DNA of 64,000 nt from Thalassia testudinum (taxonomy: Eukaryota; Streptophyta; Magnoliopsida; Alismatales; Hydrocharitaceae). The notes beneath the pieces were generated by a model. It did not search any database. It had not been told where the DNA came from and saw nothing but the letters and a program-made list of their open reading frames with translations. Positions within the stretch are counted from its first letter, which is position 1. Every line of letters starts with the position of its first letter. The stretch is from the NCBI GenBank assembly GCA_037157565.1, contig JAZHRO010000063.1:91416001-91480000 (forward strand). Reading direction: 5' to 3'. The position numbers were made by a program, and so were the translations under genes. Shown in pieces: positions 10,630 to 22,533 of the stretch.

Positions 10630-12932
10630 TTGGAACAGTCTTTACATGTGCTGAGTTTAGTGCCTTTAGCTGGGCGATGATCAGCCTGCAGTGGTTATGG
10701 CAAGGTAAGAGCAACCTTGTCCGTGGCGGGTTCAAGGAGCACATGGTCAATAAAGGGTTTGAGACGCTGCCCATTGACCTTGAAAATATTACCCGTCTTT
10801 GGGTCGGAGATTTCAACAGCCCCATTAGGAAAAATTTGCTCAATAACGAATGGGCCGCCCTACTTAGACCTGAGTTTACCGGGGAAAAGCTTCAATGGAG
10901 AATCGAAAAGCCAGACCTTCTGGTTCGGCTCAAAGCTCTTACGTGAAATCATCTGGTCATGGAGAGCTTTGGTCCTTGCCTTATAGATTCTGGCATTTTC
11001 ATAAGCATCATTTCGAAGCTCCTCCAACTTAGATAGTTGGAGTTTCCTAGTTTTCCCGGCCAACTCAAGGTCCACATTACATTTCTTGATGGCCCAAAAT
11101 GCCCGGTGTTCAAGTTCTACGGGCAAGTGACATGCCTTCCCAAACACTAGACGGAATGGAGACATACTGATAGGCATTTTGTACGCCGTACGATAAGCCC
11201 AAAGAGCATCATCTAGCTTTTGGGTCCAATCCTTCCTATCAGGCGTAACGATTTTCTGCAAAATGTTCTTGATCTCCCGATTGGAGACCTCAGCCTGTCC
11301 ATTCATCTGAGGGTGGTAAGGTGTGGAAATCCGATGGCTCACCCCGTATTTCCCCAGTAAATTCCGAAATTGGGCATGAGTGAAATGTGTGCCACCATCA
11401 CTGATAATTGCCCTAGGAACCCCGAACTGACTGAAGATATTTCTCTTCACAAAATCGATGACCACCTTGTGGTCATTGGTCCGGGTAGAATTGCCTCAAT
11501 CCACTTGGACACGTAATCAACAGCGACCAGAATATACTGGTGTCCAAATGAAGGAGGGAAGGGTCCCATAAAGTCGATGCCCCAAATGTCAAAAATTTCA
11601 ACAGAAAGAATTGGGTTCAAGGGCATCATATCTCTCTTAGCCATGTTCCCGAGTGTCTGGCATCGGGTGCATGACCTAGAGAAATCCTGGGCATCCCTAA
11701 ATAATGACGGCCAATAGAATCTGGATTGCAAAATTTTTACGGCCGTCTTTTTCCCGGAAAAGTGTCCACCACAAGCGGATGTGTGACAGAACTCAAGTAT
11801 GCTATGGAACTCGACTTCCGGGATGCATCGGCGAATAATCTGATCAGTGCCAATGTGGTACAACTCAGGATCATCCAAAAAATAATATTTGGCCTCAGAT
11901 ACAAGTCTATCCCGTTGTTGTTTGGTCCAATCCTGGGGGATTTGACCAATGGCCAAATAATTGACAATATCCGCAAACCAGGGGTTCGGATTCCTGAGAT
12001 TGTGAGGATAGTTTCATCCGGAAAAGTATCAGAGATCGGAGCATCCAGATGAGGGGAATCAATTAGGATTCTTGAAAGGTGATCCGCCACTACATTTTGT
12101 GCCCCGGCTTTATCCCTGATTTCAAGATCGAACTCTTGAAGCAGCAGAATCCAGCGAATAAGCTGGGGTTTGGCATCCTTTTTGGCCAAGAGATGTTTTA
12201 AGGCCGAGTGGTCGGTATAGATGATTACGCGAGAACCTAATAGATAAGCCCTGAATTTTTCTAGAGCAAAAACTACAGCTAGCAATTCTTTTTCAGTAAC
12301 GGTGTAATTCCTCTAGGCCTCATCCAGAGTTTTGCTAGTGTAGTAAATCACAGAGGGCTTTTTCTCAATCTTTTGACCCAAGACAGCCCCGACGGCATAA
12401 TCAGATGCGTCAGCCATAATCTCAAATGGGGCTGTCCAGACCGGTGGTTGCAATACTGGGGCACAGGTGATGGCTGTTTTTAATAAATCAAATGCCTTAC
12501 GACATGATTCATCAAACTCGAACGGCGCGTCTTTGGCCAAAAGGTTACTCAAGGGCTGAGCAACGTTTGAGAAGTACTTAATAAATCTTCTATAAAAACC
12601 CACATGCCCAAGAAAAGAACGAATCTATTTTACGGATGTGGGTGGAGGAAGTCTAGAGATAGCATCCACCTTAGCTCTATCAACTTCAATTCCCCGATTA
12701 GAAACCATGTGACCCAGGATGATGCCCTCCTGAGTCATAAAGTGGCTCTTTTCCCAGCTAAGGACCAACCGTGTCTTGATGCATCTCTGAAGGATCAATT
12801 CCAGGTTAGGCAGGCAAGACTCAAAAGAATCTCCTAAAACGGAGAAATCATCCATGAATACCTCAAGACAATCTCCCACCATGTCAGAAAAGATGGCCAT
12901 CATGTACCTTTGAAAAGTCGCAGGTGCATTGC
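10630..12932 (-). pseudogene. pol: Element B pol remnant: distal RT, RNase H, integrase
   Basis: Reading down from 12932: the RT core after the A insertion (ATFQRYMMAIFSDM, then FMDDFSVLG), the RT connection, RNase H ([44 protein letters not shown]) and integrase ([56 protein letters not shown]). Damage: in-frame stops after PTSVK (about 12625), after TLDEA (12313, CAG to TAG type) and at RSK* (10860), plus frameshifts near 11950 and 11450. The active-site residues themselves mostly survive. The final KVNGQRLKP block ends near 10690. The upstream half of this gene is at 26473-29903. Confidence 0.92.
12928..12932. other. target-site duplication ATTGC, left copy (element A)
   Basis: ATTGC directly before A's 5' LTR, repeated at 26473-26477 directly after its 3' LTR. 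It falls in B's RT codons for the conserved LCNAPATF segment. Confidence 0.97.
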
Positions 12933-13754
12933 TGATGAGAGCCTCATCATGAGCCATAACTAGCTCATTTTGACCCAATAAAGAAGATAAAAGCTCCTAC
13001 ATAACCTAGAAGAAGGCCTAACTGAAGGAACAAGTGCTCTGAGAAGAAAACATGAAATAAAGGTTAAAACTGCAATTTTACCATTGCAGTAGATAAACAG
13101 GATTTCTTAGAGGCAAAACATAGGTCAAATGGTCTAAATGAGATAAAAAGTGGGTTGAGTCAATCAGAAATGGGTTCATGTGCAATCTAAGAACTAAAAG
13201 ACACTTGGTAACCCTAAAACAGACCCGCTTAAATTAACAAGGTTTCAGTCAGAACAAAAAGCAAGTAAAGCCTCTACAAATCATGGAAAAACATACTCTA
13301 GGGTTTAGAACACTTAATTTGGCCTTTGGAACCTAGTTTGACCTAGACTAGGGTCCTAGCTCTTCAATTAACCTAATTTGGGTTTTTACGCAAAATATCC
13401 AGTCAAACGAGGTCAAACCTGAAATCTAACTTCTCCATTGAATTCCTTAGGTCCAAATTAGGTTTTTACCAAAATTTGGACCTAAGGAGGGGTCATCTTG
13501 ACCTACTTTGCAATTTAGTACACCCAAATCACAAATTGGTCCCTATCTTTTGAATACCATTGCAGAGAACCCCCTAGGTTCTTCGCCTCCTTTGCAAACC
13601 GGTCCTGCCGCCATTGCTAGGGCAGAACCGAGCTCCGGCGAGGTTCGGAGAGGGATTGCTCTCTAATCCCTCAGAGATTCCCTCCCAGAAATGGAAGGAG
13701 GATTCTCTGAGGAATTCCCTTCCTTATAAAGTCAATTACAATCGTTGGTGTGAA

Positions 13755-13789
13755 CCCAATCTCTCGTGCGAACGCACGAGAGATTTGGG
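13755..13789 (+). promoter_or_regulatory. U3 hairpin upstream of the A promoter
   Basis: Arms CCCAATCTCTCGTGCG and CGCACGAGAGATTTGGG pair over 16 bp with one bulged base around an AA loop. It lies about 82 bp upstream of the TATA box. A second copy is at 24654-24688, and solo LTR D has a different-sequence hairpin in the same place (36302-36337). Confidence 0.8.
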
Positions 13790-13870
13790 TATCCTAACTC
13801 CTTTCCATCTCCGGCGACCAACCTTAGGAAATTACGTGCCCTTCACGCCCTGCACACCAAGTCCAGCGCC

Positions 13871-13877
13871 TATATAA
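13871..13877 (+). promoter_or_regulatory. TATA box of A 5' LTR
   Basis: TATATAA in a GC-rich surrounding (GCGCC before, GAACCC after). The homologous site in the 3' LTR is 24770-24776. Confidence 0.8.
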
Positions 13878-15130
13878 GAACCCACAACCTCGGCCGAAGA
13901 GGCTGAGCTTGATTTGGCCGAGTTTCCCCCTTCAATTCCTCTCCTCCTGCTCGGCCAAATGCCCCAGCTAGCTCCGGCGAGCCCTCCCCTCCCTCTTCGC
14001 TCTGCCACAAAACCAGTGGCAGAGTTAGCTTCCTGACCTCCCTCCGCGTCGCGCAGTACCAGCGCACGCCGCCTCAGCCCCGTCGTCGCCGTCGTTCTCC
14101 CCCACTGGGCGTCATCTTCTCCGGCGACAGCAAGTACTGCTGTCCGCCTTCTGTCCCCTTTCGTCCTTACAATTAGGTTAGAACTCCTCTCCATCCTATC
14201 CTCTCTCTTTTCCCCCTGTTATCTCATCTGATTACCCCTCGACCGACGCTGACCACCCTCATCTTCCACATCACCGACCGAACTCCGGCGAGCCGCCCAC
14301 ACCACTCCGCCACTCCACACGGCTCGCCAACCACCTCGTGAGCTCCGCCTCACCACCAGGAACTCGCTCCACCCCACAACTGCCACTCCAGACCTCCATA
14401 ACCACCCCCCGAACAACCCACCATCTCCGGCCACAGGTTGACCTAGGCGGGCACGCCTAGGCCGACCGGCAACCTGCCGCATCACCCACCGCCTTCGCCG
14501 TGCTACGGCGAAGGTTTCCAGCTATTCTAATTGGGCCAATAGGCCATTCTGTGGAAGCTCAGGTGAACGCCCCGGCCGCCATTAACAGCCGAAGCAGCAG
14601 GAAGCTGGGAGCAGCAGCAGGCGTCAGGCTTCCCAGGCGGCAGGTGCAGCAGACTCTCGCAAGTGTTGCAAGGTGACTGAGTTCAGCAAGGAGCACCAGC
14701 AGGGCCTTCAGCGTGGGCAATTGCACACGAGAGTCTGCGGGCGCACGCAAAGGAAGGGCGGAATGTTTAGTCCCACATCGTGGAATCTCAAGGCACAGGT
14801 ATGGTATAAAGAGTTTTTGTGATATACGTTTACTGCCTCGAAAGCACAGGGGTGAGGTCCCTCACTGACCCCACCCGCCTCGTCCGCGGCCTGACCACGC
14901 GGACCTGGCGGATCCGACCCGACCTAGACCTACGCACTCCTCGCACATCACACACCTGCAGGTGCGCCTGGTCCCGGGTACGATCCGACCCAATTGAGAC
15001 TGTGGCTCTGGTAGAGCGGTTAGAGTGAATTGCTTGAGAGAGAGACACGCGCGGGTAGAGGGAGAAGGGTTAGGTTTTGTTCCCTGTGCAGGCAGGCTGA
15101 TTGCAGGAGAAGGACGTGGCCGCTGCAGAA

Positions 15131-15325
15131 GAAAGGAGAAGCAAGACAAAGAAGAAGAAGAAAGCAAGACAAAGAAGAAGAAGAAGGCAACGAAGAAAGG
15201 AGAAGCAAGACAGAAGAAGAAGAAAGAAAGAAGTCTTCGCAGGAGAAGAAGAAGAAGGACAAGGGAAGATTGCAAAGAGATCCGAAAGGCAAAGCAGAAG
15301 AAGAAAAAGAGAAAGAAAGATCACA
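15131..15325 (+). repeat. AAG/GAA-rich purine tract in A 5' LTR
   Basis: About 200 bp of almost pure purine, mostly GAA/AAG triplets. The copy in the 3' LTR is about 26028-26222. LTR D keeps the same tract as CTT-rich DNA on the plus strand (about 34560-34900). Confidence 0.9.
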
Positions 15326-15329
15326 TTTA

Positions 15330-15357
15330 AGACGTCTGATACATAAATCAGACGTCT
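15330..15357 (+). promoter_or_regulatory. U5 hairpin AGACGTCTGAT / ATCAGACGTCT
   Basis: Perfect 11-bp arms with a 6-nt loop (ACATAA); the copy in the 3' LTR is 26227-26254. D has the homologous hairpin at 34916-34941 with one compensated base pair. Confidence 0.85.
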
Positions 15358-15454
15358 AATTCTATTTTTTTTACATCTTTCTTAAAAACTCTTTGAATCA
15401 ATTATATTTGCATTTAACAGTTGTATTCTTGGGTTTTACAAAGTACTGAGTTTG

Positions 15455-15473
15455 CTCCCTGTGTTCGACCTCG
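15455..15473 (+). other. conserved U5 block CTCCCTGTGTTCGACCTCG
   Basis: Near-identical blocks occur towards the U5 end of every Athila-like LTR here: B (7611-7631, 31241-31261), D (34491-34510), K (about 63213-63231), J (about 61145-61169), F (43701-43721, as TCCCTGTGGATACGACC) and weakly E (about 38217). Role unknown. Confidence 0.8.
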
Positions 15474-15578
15474 GATACTCTAGTTGTTCGAGTAATAAAA
15501 TTATTTGTTTAAACGTTTTGTCGGTTCTACTGCAACGTAATACGCCTTTAAATCCGCACGAAACGTCCGTGAACATTT

Positions 15579-15596
15579 TGGCGCCGTTGCCGGGGA
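15579..15596 (+). other. primer-binding site (tRNA-Asp type), element A
   Basis: TGGCGCCGTTGCCGGGGA, three bases after the LTR end, complementary to the 3' end of plant tRNA-Asp as used by Athila elements. It is the minus-strand DNA start site. Confidence 0.93.
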
Positions 15597-16536
15597 GCAA
15601 CGGGCACTTGTAAAGCTTTTGAGTACAACTTTTCTATTTAATATCTGACTTAACTTCTCTTTTGTTGTGTTCAATCAGGGAAAGCAAAACAAAAAGGAAA
15701 GAATAGCAACTGCACAACAGACTGGAGCAGGTAATCTCCATAAGCCCTCCCCCTTAACCCTCTCACAATCTAAAAAACAAAAAAAGGGGAGAAGTCAACT
15801 TAGGGCTACCTGTCTTATATTTAGTAACTCATCAAGTTGCCTGATTTTCATTTCAACATATTTTTGTCTGTCATCCAACTAAGGCAACTAGGGCTAAAAC
15901 TTTCTTGATTGAGCCCTAGGTGCTAAATTCTAAGGCAACTAAATTGGACCCATTAGAGCCAAGTTAGGATTGCAAAGCTAGGGTTTTTAGAGACACATCT
16001 TCTCTAAAACAAAGAAACAAACTTTCCAAAAAGAAGTGTGCCTAAACCGTGTTTGAAAATATTTATACAAGAGGAACCCTAAGCAAATCAGGCTGATAAT
16101 CCATTTGAATCATAAAAGGAAGGACCTAAAAGCTCTCAAAGGAACAAGAGGTGAAGTTGATCCCTCGGGTCAACCAACCTTAATATTAGGTCACTTTTTG
16201 CACTCAAAATACTTAAAAGTTCAAGTGGAACATTAAGCACCTTGATCTTAAAATAAAAAAAAAAGGTAGACTTAAGAGGTCAAGATCCCCATTCTGGTCT
16301 ACCTGGAACCGCAGTGACAAGAGAGGTCGGGTGGGGGAAACCCTGTAACCCGTGGGGACGCTCTACCGTGTAGGGGTCTTTGCGGGACTCTCCCTCTCTG
16401 GCTGCCCAGGTATTTCTCAGGTGGACGATCTTCTGATCCAGGGGTCCATCTGCCCCGAACCTCTATAGTCACCCAACAATTCTTGGGTGTCTTGATTGGG
16501 TCCAGCACCTTCTAATCTCATCACATCTTCCGGTGC
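15597..16536 (+). other. Element A leader (PBS to gag)
   Basis: About 940 bp of non-coding transcript leader, AT-rich at first. No tRNA, splice or coding signal is convincing. It would carry packaging signals by position. Confidence 0.6.
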
Positions 16537-19116
16537 ATGTTTGGTAGGAGGTCCTTAAGACCACCTTTAAGACCTCCTCTAGAAATTCATTCTCGCCGAG
16601 GCCAAGCCTCGACGCCCTTGTTTGTGCAGCAACCCCACCACATAAATCTTTCATCTGATTCAGACCCTGATTCTCCTTCTTCTCCCATCATGGCACAACC
16701 CATTGAAGATGAGAATAACCTTGAACACCAACTTCAACGCTTGAACGATCTCTTTCAGAACTTTGTAAACCCACCACAGCGACCTATGATGCGAGATCAC
16801 TATAATCCCGCTGCGGTGGCAATTGAACCCCGAGTACGAATCCCAATTGGAGGACCCGATTCTGATCTAAAGCCCAATATGATTCATGCCATACCAAAGT
16901 TCCATGGGCTTAACTCTGAGGATCCATTCCAACACATTAAACAACTCAAGCATCTGGCCCAGACTTTCGGGTCAGATGTACAAAACCGGGATATCCTACT
17001 CATGAAAATGTTTTCGTTCTCCCTCTTGGACAAGGCCGCGCACTGGTATCAGACTTAGACCCGCCCGATCAACACTTGGGAGGAATTACAGTCCGAATTT
17101 TTGAAAAAATTCTTCCCTGTTGGCCGGACGAATGTCTTGCGCCACCAGATCACTCATTTCACTCAACAACAGGGAGAACCTCTTCACGAAGCTTGGGATC
17201 GATTCCTAGATCTCATGCGAAAATGTCCCCATCACGGAGTTCCTAAGTGGGAACAAGTCCAGTCTTTTTACCAGGGACTCCGTGAGGATATTCGTCTAAT
17301 CGTCAATGCAACATGTGGAGGAAACATCATGGGCCAACACGAGGACACGGTGTGGGAGATTCTCGAAAATATGTGCGAGAACTCCATAAACAATGACTCC
17401 TTGGGCTTATTCGACAGGACGAATGCCTGCGCATCGACGAATCTAAGAGGGACACATGAGACGCAGGACCTGTCCACTTCTGTTGACCTGGAATTGATGG
17501 CCAGTCGGTTGGACAAGGTCTCTATCATAGAAAAGAAGGTGGACGAGCTAACTCGACATTTGCAGCAAGCCACCTCTGCACAAAACTCTTTTGCACGACC
17601 TCCTCTGGCAAGGGAAACAGTGCAAAACATCTATCACCAACCTGCCAAGGGGATGAGCCCCTATCCACCCCCGTCTACCTCCCAGACCGGAGTGACCTCC
17701 GATCCCGTCTACTCGAGTTGGGGGAACTCTGAACCCTCATATTCTGACTTTCCTGAGGTTTCTCAGAACTGCGAGGACCTCAACGCCATCCAGAACGACC
17801 CATACTCCAATACCTACAACCCTGGATGGCGAAATCATCCTAACTTTCAGTGGGCGGGAAACTCTCAAAAACCACCATATCAACCCCGCCCACAAGCTCC
17901 TCGTCCATATCAGCCGCCTCAGCCTCGGCCCAATCCCACCTACCAATCTGGGCAAAATCAGGATCAATTGACTCTTATCCTTCAAACGCTGGCTGACATT
18001 CAAAAAACGAATGCGGCAATGCAACAACAGCACAAGGACGAGATCACAGAGGTTCGCAACCAACTGGCCCAGATGGCAAATTCTCGCCAACCTGGCACCC
18101 TTCCTTCGCAACCTCTGCCCAACCCAAATAATGTGCCGACCCAGAGGCGCATTATGAATCCAAATTCAGGCCACGCACATTTGATTTATCAGGCCCCTGC
18201 TACTCCATCACCAGACAGGATGGAGGCTTCTACATCTTATGCAGAATTTCAGCAGCAGCCACCTCTCCTACCTAACCCAAACCAAAGTCAGGCTGGATTA
18301 AACTCTGTAACAACACGTAGTGGTAAAACAACACAAGACCCACATTATCTGAACCACTCCAAGCCTGATAATCGCCAAGACCCTAGGGTAGTCATCCAAG
18401 ATACTACTGTCCCAGATCAAGAACCTGGACCTATCCTAGAGGAACCAGCTAGGATGCCATTTCCTGAGGCCTTGACCAAAGGAAAAAGGACAACCAAACC
18501 TGTGGCTCCTGAGGAGGATCTGGTCAAGCTCTTTGAACAGGTCCAGATAAACATCCCGTTGATGGATGCAATCCGCCACATACCGGCTTACGCAAGATTC
18601 TTGAAAGACATATGTACACCTAAACGTAAGCCGCGAACCAAGGATGGGAATCCGATTGTACTGTCAGAGCAAGCCAGCTCTGTCATCCTGAGCAAACTCC
18701 CACCCAAGGCTAAAGACCCAGGAACCCCCTTGATTTCTTGTAAAATTGGTGAAACCCAACTTGATAGAGCCCTACTAGACCTAGGTGCCTCCATAAATTT
18801 AATACCTACATCCCTCCTTGACCACCTTGAAGAATCTGAACTTAAACCCACTGAGGTGACATTGCAGTTAGCTGATCGATCCATCAAGTCACCCAAAGGA
18901 ATACTCGAGGATGTCATTGTTAGGGTACGAGATTTTTATTTCCCAGTGGACTTCATAGTACTGGACATGGATGCACCTAAGAACCCAAGGGACACACCAA
19001 TCATATTAGGGAGACCCTTTCTGGCCACTGCTAGGGCCAATATAAACTGCGAAGAGGGCCAGATAGAATTAAAATTTGGGAATCAAAATCTGAAGATCGA
19101 CATTTTCAAAGCCTAA
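16537..19116 (+). pseudogene. gag: Element A gag-protease region, one internal stop
   Basis: The start MFGRRSL is supported by the matching MLGRRSL start of B's gag (29903). One frame runs from 16537 to the TAA at 19114, interrupted by a TAG at 17056-17058 after HWYQT. Gag: capsid-type retrotransposon_gag segment about residues 190-290 (FLKKFFPVGRTN, GEPLHEAWDRFLDLMRKCPHHG, FYQGL), then a long Gln/Pro-rich region (about 370-620). No CCHC zinc knuckle is seen. Aspartic protease: LLDLGASINLIP with the catalytic Asp at about residue 748 (Athila proteins have DLGAS rather than D[ST]GA), and IILGRPFLATARA. Gag packages the RNA and the protease cuts the polyprotein. Confidence 0.93.
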
Positions 19117-22100
19117 CAAGGGATTAATTGCGGGGTTATAGAGGAAATTTGTGATGTCAAAACCGTGGTTGATGAACTGCACATAGAGGACAACCTGATT
19201 ATTTCTGATCAACCACTAGAAAATCAAAAACCGCTAACAGAGGAGTGCGAACACAATCTAGACACACCTATGACTCCTACCATTGCTCCCGATACAAACC
19301 CTGAACCACCCGCTGCTGCTGACAATCCTGTCATGGAACTCAAGCCCCTTCCTGAACATCTAAAATATGTCTTTTTGGATTCAAATCAAACGTTTCCTGT
19401 GATTATCAATTCTCGACTCACACCTGACCAGGAACTCCATTTGATTTCTGTTCTCCAGCAACATCGTAGAGCCATTGGATGGACTCTAGATGATTTGACT
19501 GGTATAAGCCCTTCATACTGCACGCATCGAATCTATACAGAAGAAGGCTCACGACCTTCAAGAGAAATGCAAAGGCGACTAAACCCTAACCTACAGGAGG
19601 TCGTGAAAAAGGAGATCATTAAGTGGTTAGATGCAGGGATCATCTACCCGATCTCCGACAGTCGTTGGGTGAGTCCAACACAAGTGGTACCTAAGAAGGC
19701 AGGACTTACCATCATCACGACAGAAACCGGGGAAGTCATTCCTACCCGAATAGGTAATTCGTGGAGAGTCTGCATTGATTACAGAAGACTAAATTCCTCC
19801 ACGAAGAAAGATCATTTCCCACTACCGTTTATTGATCAGATCCTCGAGAAACTAGCGGGAAATAGATTCTTCTGCTTTCTTGACGGGTACTTCGGTTACA
19901 ATCAGGTGGCAATCCATCCAGAGGACCAAGAAAAGACCACATTCACCTGCCCCTTCGGGACATACGCGTTTCGAAGGATGCCGTTCGGTCTCTGCAATGC
20001 ACCTGCAACTTTTCAGCGGTGCATGCTTGCCATATTCTCAGATATGGTAGGTGACTACCTGGAAGTCTTCATGGATGACTTTTCAGTTTTTGGACAATCA
20101 TTTGACGATTGCCTCCAACACTTGGTCCATATACTCAGGCGGTGCATCGAGGTGAATTTGGTTCTTTCCTGGGAAAAGAGCCATTTCATGGTGCCTGAGG
20201 GAATTGTCCTGGGACATTTAATCTCAGAGAAAGGCATCCAAGTGGATCGAGCTAAGGTTAACCTGATTTCCAAGCTCCCTATGCCTAGCTCGATTAAGGA
20301 CATCCGATCTTTTTTGGGGCACGTCGGTTTCTACCGTCGATTCATCCCTGATTTCTCCAAAATCGCGCGCCCCCTGACCAATCTGCTTTCCAAGGATGTG
20401 CCTTTCGGAATTTCCAAGGAATGCACTCAAGCATTTGAGATCTTACGTGACCGAGTCACCCAAGCCCCAATCCTACAGTCCCCTGATTGGTCTCAACCCT
20501 TTGAGATCATGTGCGATGCATCTGACTTCGCTGTAGGAGCGGTTTTGGGGCAGAAAATTGACGGGAAACCTGTGGTCATTTACTACTCCAGCAAAACACT
20601 GGATGAGGCTCAGCGTAACTATACGGTTACTGAGAAAGAGCTGCTGGCCGTAGTATTTGCCCTGAAAAAATTCAGATCATACCTTCTGGGTTCCCGTGTT
20701 ATCATATACTCGGATCACACAGCTGTGAGGCATCTCCTAGCCAAGAAGGACGCAAAACCTCGATTAATCCGCTGGATCTTGCTGTTGCAAGAATTTGACA
20801 TCGAGATTCGCAACAAGGCGGGAAAGCACAATGTGGTAGCTGATCATTTATCCCGCCTTCCTCCTGAAATTATTGATCCGTCCGGACCTATTACAGAACA
20901 TTTTCCTGATGAGCACCTCCTGACTATCAGTACAAGTCTTCCATGGTTCGCCGATATTGTTAATTACCTTTCATCGCATCAGATTCCGCCCGATTGGTCG
21001 AAGGCCAAAAAGGACAAATTGCGTTCCGATGCCAAGTATTACCTATGGGAAGACCCGTATCTCTTCCGCATTGGTGCTGATCAGATAATCCGACGATGCG
21101 TCACGGAAGTGGAAATCAAAGACATACTCTCATTTTGCCATGACCAGGCATGCGGTGGACATTTTTCAGGACATAAAACCGCATCGAAAGTCCTCCAGTG
21201 TGGTTTCTACTGGCCCACAATTTTCAAAGATGCATACAATCACTGTAAGGCATGTTCCCGTTGCCAGACTCTAGGCAACATGAGCCATAGAGACATGATG
21301 CCTCTACAGCCGATCTTGGTATGCGAAATTTTTGATATTTGGGGGATTGATTTCATGGGACCCTTTCCTACCTCGGATGGCTTCGAATACATTTTACTCG
21401 CAGTTGATTATGTTTCCAAGTGGATAGAAGCCATTCCGACCCGAACCAACAATCATAAAGCCGTTATAAAATTCCTTCATCAAAACATTTTCTCAAGGTT
21501 CGGGATTCCGCGTGCTATAATTTCCGACGGAGGGACCCATTTTACAAACGCTCAGTTCAAGTCACTGATGATCAAATACGGGGTGTCACACCGAATCTCT
21601 ACTCCTTACCACCCCCAAACTAATGGTCTAGCTGAGCTATCTAACCGAGAGATCAAGAAGATCCTTCAGGTTACTGTTCGACCTGATAGAAAAGATTGGT
21701 CTTCTCGGCTTCCGGAAGCATTGTGGGCCTATAGGACCGCCCACAAGACCCAATTAGGAATGTCTCCCTTCAGACTAGTGTACGGGAAGGCATGTCACCT
21801 CCCCGTCGAATTGGAGCATAAAGCCTATTGGGCAGTACGGACCTGTAATCTCGACCTTTCTAAGGCTGGAACCCACAGAAGATTTCAAATGAGCGAGATC
21901 GATGAATTACGCCACGACGCATATGAGAACTCGCGAATTTACAAAGAACGGGTTAAAGCTTTTCACGACAAACACATTTCTAGAAAGGTCTTTCATCCTG
22001 GTCAAAAAGTTTTACTCTTTGATGCTCGACTCAAACTATTCCCAGGAAAGCTAAGATCCAAGTGGGTCGGACCCTACCTAGTCCGCCAAATCTTCGGAAA

Positions 22101-22233
22101 TGGAGCTATTGAAATCAGCCCACTCAGCCACGATTCTGAACCATTTGTCGTGAATGGGCAGAGACTCAAGCCGTTCATTGACATGACCGATATAGATTTG
22201 ACTGAGTCATCCTTTACCCTCCTTTCCTCTTGA
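19117..22233 (+). CDS. pol: Element A pol: reverse transcriptase, RNase H, integrase
   Basis: In the same frame as gag-protease after the TAA at 19114; the first Met-free stretch starts at 19117 and uninterrupted coding runs to 22233. It has no start codon context of its own and is expected to be the rest of one polyprotein. Counting from 19165: RT with [12 protein letters not shown] active site (residues about 302-305), GYFGYNQ (relatives have GYSGYNQ); RNase H with Asp about 451, EKE about 489, SDH about 517; integrase with a zinc region ([18 protein letters not shown]) and catalytic D729, D788, E824 (D58D35E spacing), then [10 protein letters not shown] and VNGQRLKPF. It makes cDNA and inserts it. 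This is the best-preserved enzyme set in the window. Confidence 0.95.
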   Translation, partial: QGINCGVIEEICDVKTVVDELHIEDNLIISDQPLENQKPLTEECEHNLDTPMTPTIAPDTNPEPPAAADNPVMELKPLPEHLKYVFLDSNQTFPVIINSRLTPDQELHLISVLQQHRRAIGWTLDDLTGISPSYCTHRIYTEEGSRPSREMQRRLNPNLQEVVKKEIIKWLDAGIIYPISDSRWVSPTQVVPKKAGLTIITTETGEVIPTRIGNSWRVCIDYRRLNSSTKKDHFPLPFIDQILEKLAGNRFFCFLDGYFGYNQVAIHPEDQEKTTFTCPFGTYAFRRMPFGLCNAPATFQRCMLAIFSDMVGDYLEVFMDDFSVFGQSFDDCLQHLVHILRRCIEVNLVLSWEKSHFMVPEGIVLGHLISEKGIQVDRAKVNLISKLPMPSSIKDIRSFLGHVGFYRRFIPDFSKIARPLTNLLSKDVPFGISKECTQAFEILRDRVTQAPILQSPDWSQPFEIMCDASDFAVGAVLGQKIDGKPVVIYYSSKTLDEAQRNYTVTEKELLAVVFALKKFRSYLLGSRVIIYSDHTAVRHLLAKKDAKPRLIRWILLLQEFDIEIRNKAGKHNVVADHLSRLPPEIIDPSGPITEHFPDEHLLTISTSLPWFADIVNYLSSHQIPPDWSKAKKDKLRSDAKYYLWEDPYLFRIGADQIIRRCVTEVEIKDILSFCHDQACGGHFSGHKTASKVLQCGFYWPTIFKDAYNHCKACSRCQTLGNMSHRDMMPLQPILVCEIFDIWGIDFMGPFPTSDGFEYILLAVDYVSKWIEAIPTRTNNHKAVIKFLHQNIFSRFGIPRAIISDGGTHFTNAQFKSLMIKYGVSHRISTPYHPQTNGLAELSNREIKKILQVTVRPDRKDWSSRLPEALWAYRTAHKTQLGMSPFRLVYGKACHLPVELEHKAYWAVRTCNLDLSKAGTHRRFQMSEIDELRHDAYENSRIYKERVKAFHDKHISRKVFHPGQKVLLFDARLKLFPGKLRSKWVGPYLVRQIFGNGAIEISPLSHDSEPFVVNGQRLKPFIDMTDIDLTESSFTLLSS

Positions 22234-22498
22234 GCTCATTACACCCAGCCGATGGCGTAAAACTCAGCGCTTAACGGGAGGCAACCCGTCATTCTTTGAA
22301 AAACCTGAAACCGTTTCTGACATCGCTATGCGGAACTCATATTGCACTTTAGGGTTCATCCATTAGAACAGCCGACTTCACCTCAGGTATACCTACCCGA
22401 GATTAGAAATCGTTCGCAACAAGTCGCTTCGACCCATTCACTCACCACACACCTGTCCTAACACATGAACTAAGCTGAATTCGAACCCACCTAATTTA

Positions 22499-22533
22499 CA
22501 ATGGGGACATTGCAAATCTTAGGCATGGGGGGG
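22499..22533 (+). promoter_or_regulatory. Element A module 1: hairpin + GGCATGGGGGGG
   Basis: CAATG (22499-22503) / CATTG (22508-22512) with GGGA loop, then AAATCTTA and GGCATGGGGGGG (22522-22533). Located 265 bp after the pol stop and about 1.3 kb before the true PPT, which it resembles. Confidence 0.75.

Larger units (their letters stand above)
12933..15575 (+). repeat. Element A 5' LTR
   Basis: 2643 bp, TG...CA. Begins with the self-complementary TGATGAG AGC CTCATCA. Contains a strong U3 hairpin (13755-13789), a TATA box (13871-13877), an AAG/GAA-rich tract (15131-15325), a U5 hairpin (15330-15357) and the CTCCCTGTGTTCGACCTCG block (15455-15473). The open frames of the AAG tract in several frames are low-complexity artefacts. 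Confidence 0.97.

Noticed and set aside
15025..15359. Lys/Arg-rich and Leu/Phe-rich open frames (also 25924-26256 and 34565-34973)
   Set aside because: They are translations of the GAA/AAG purine tract in LTRs, open in several frames at once; no codon structure or homology.
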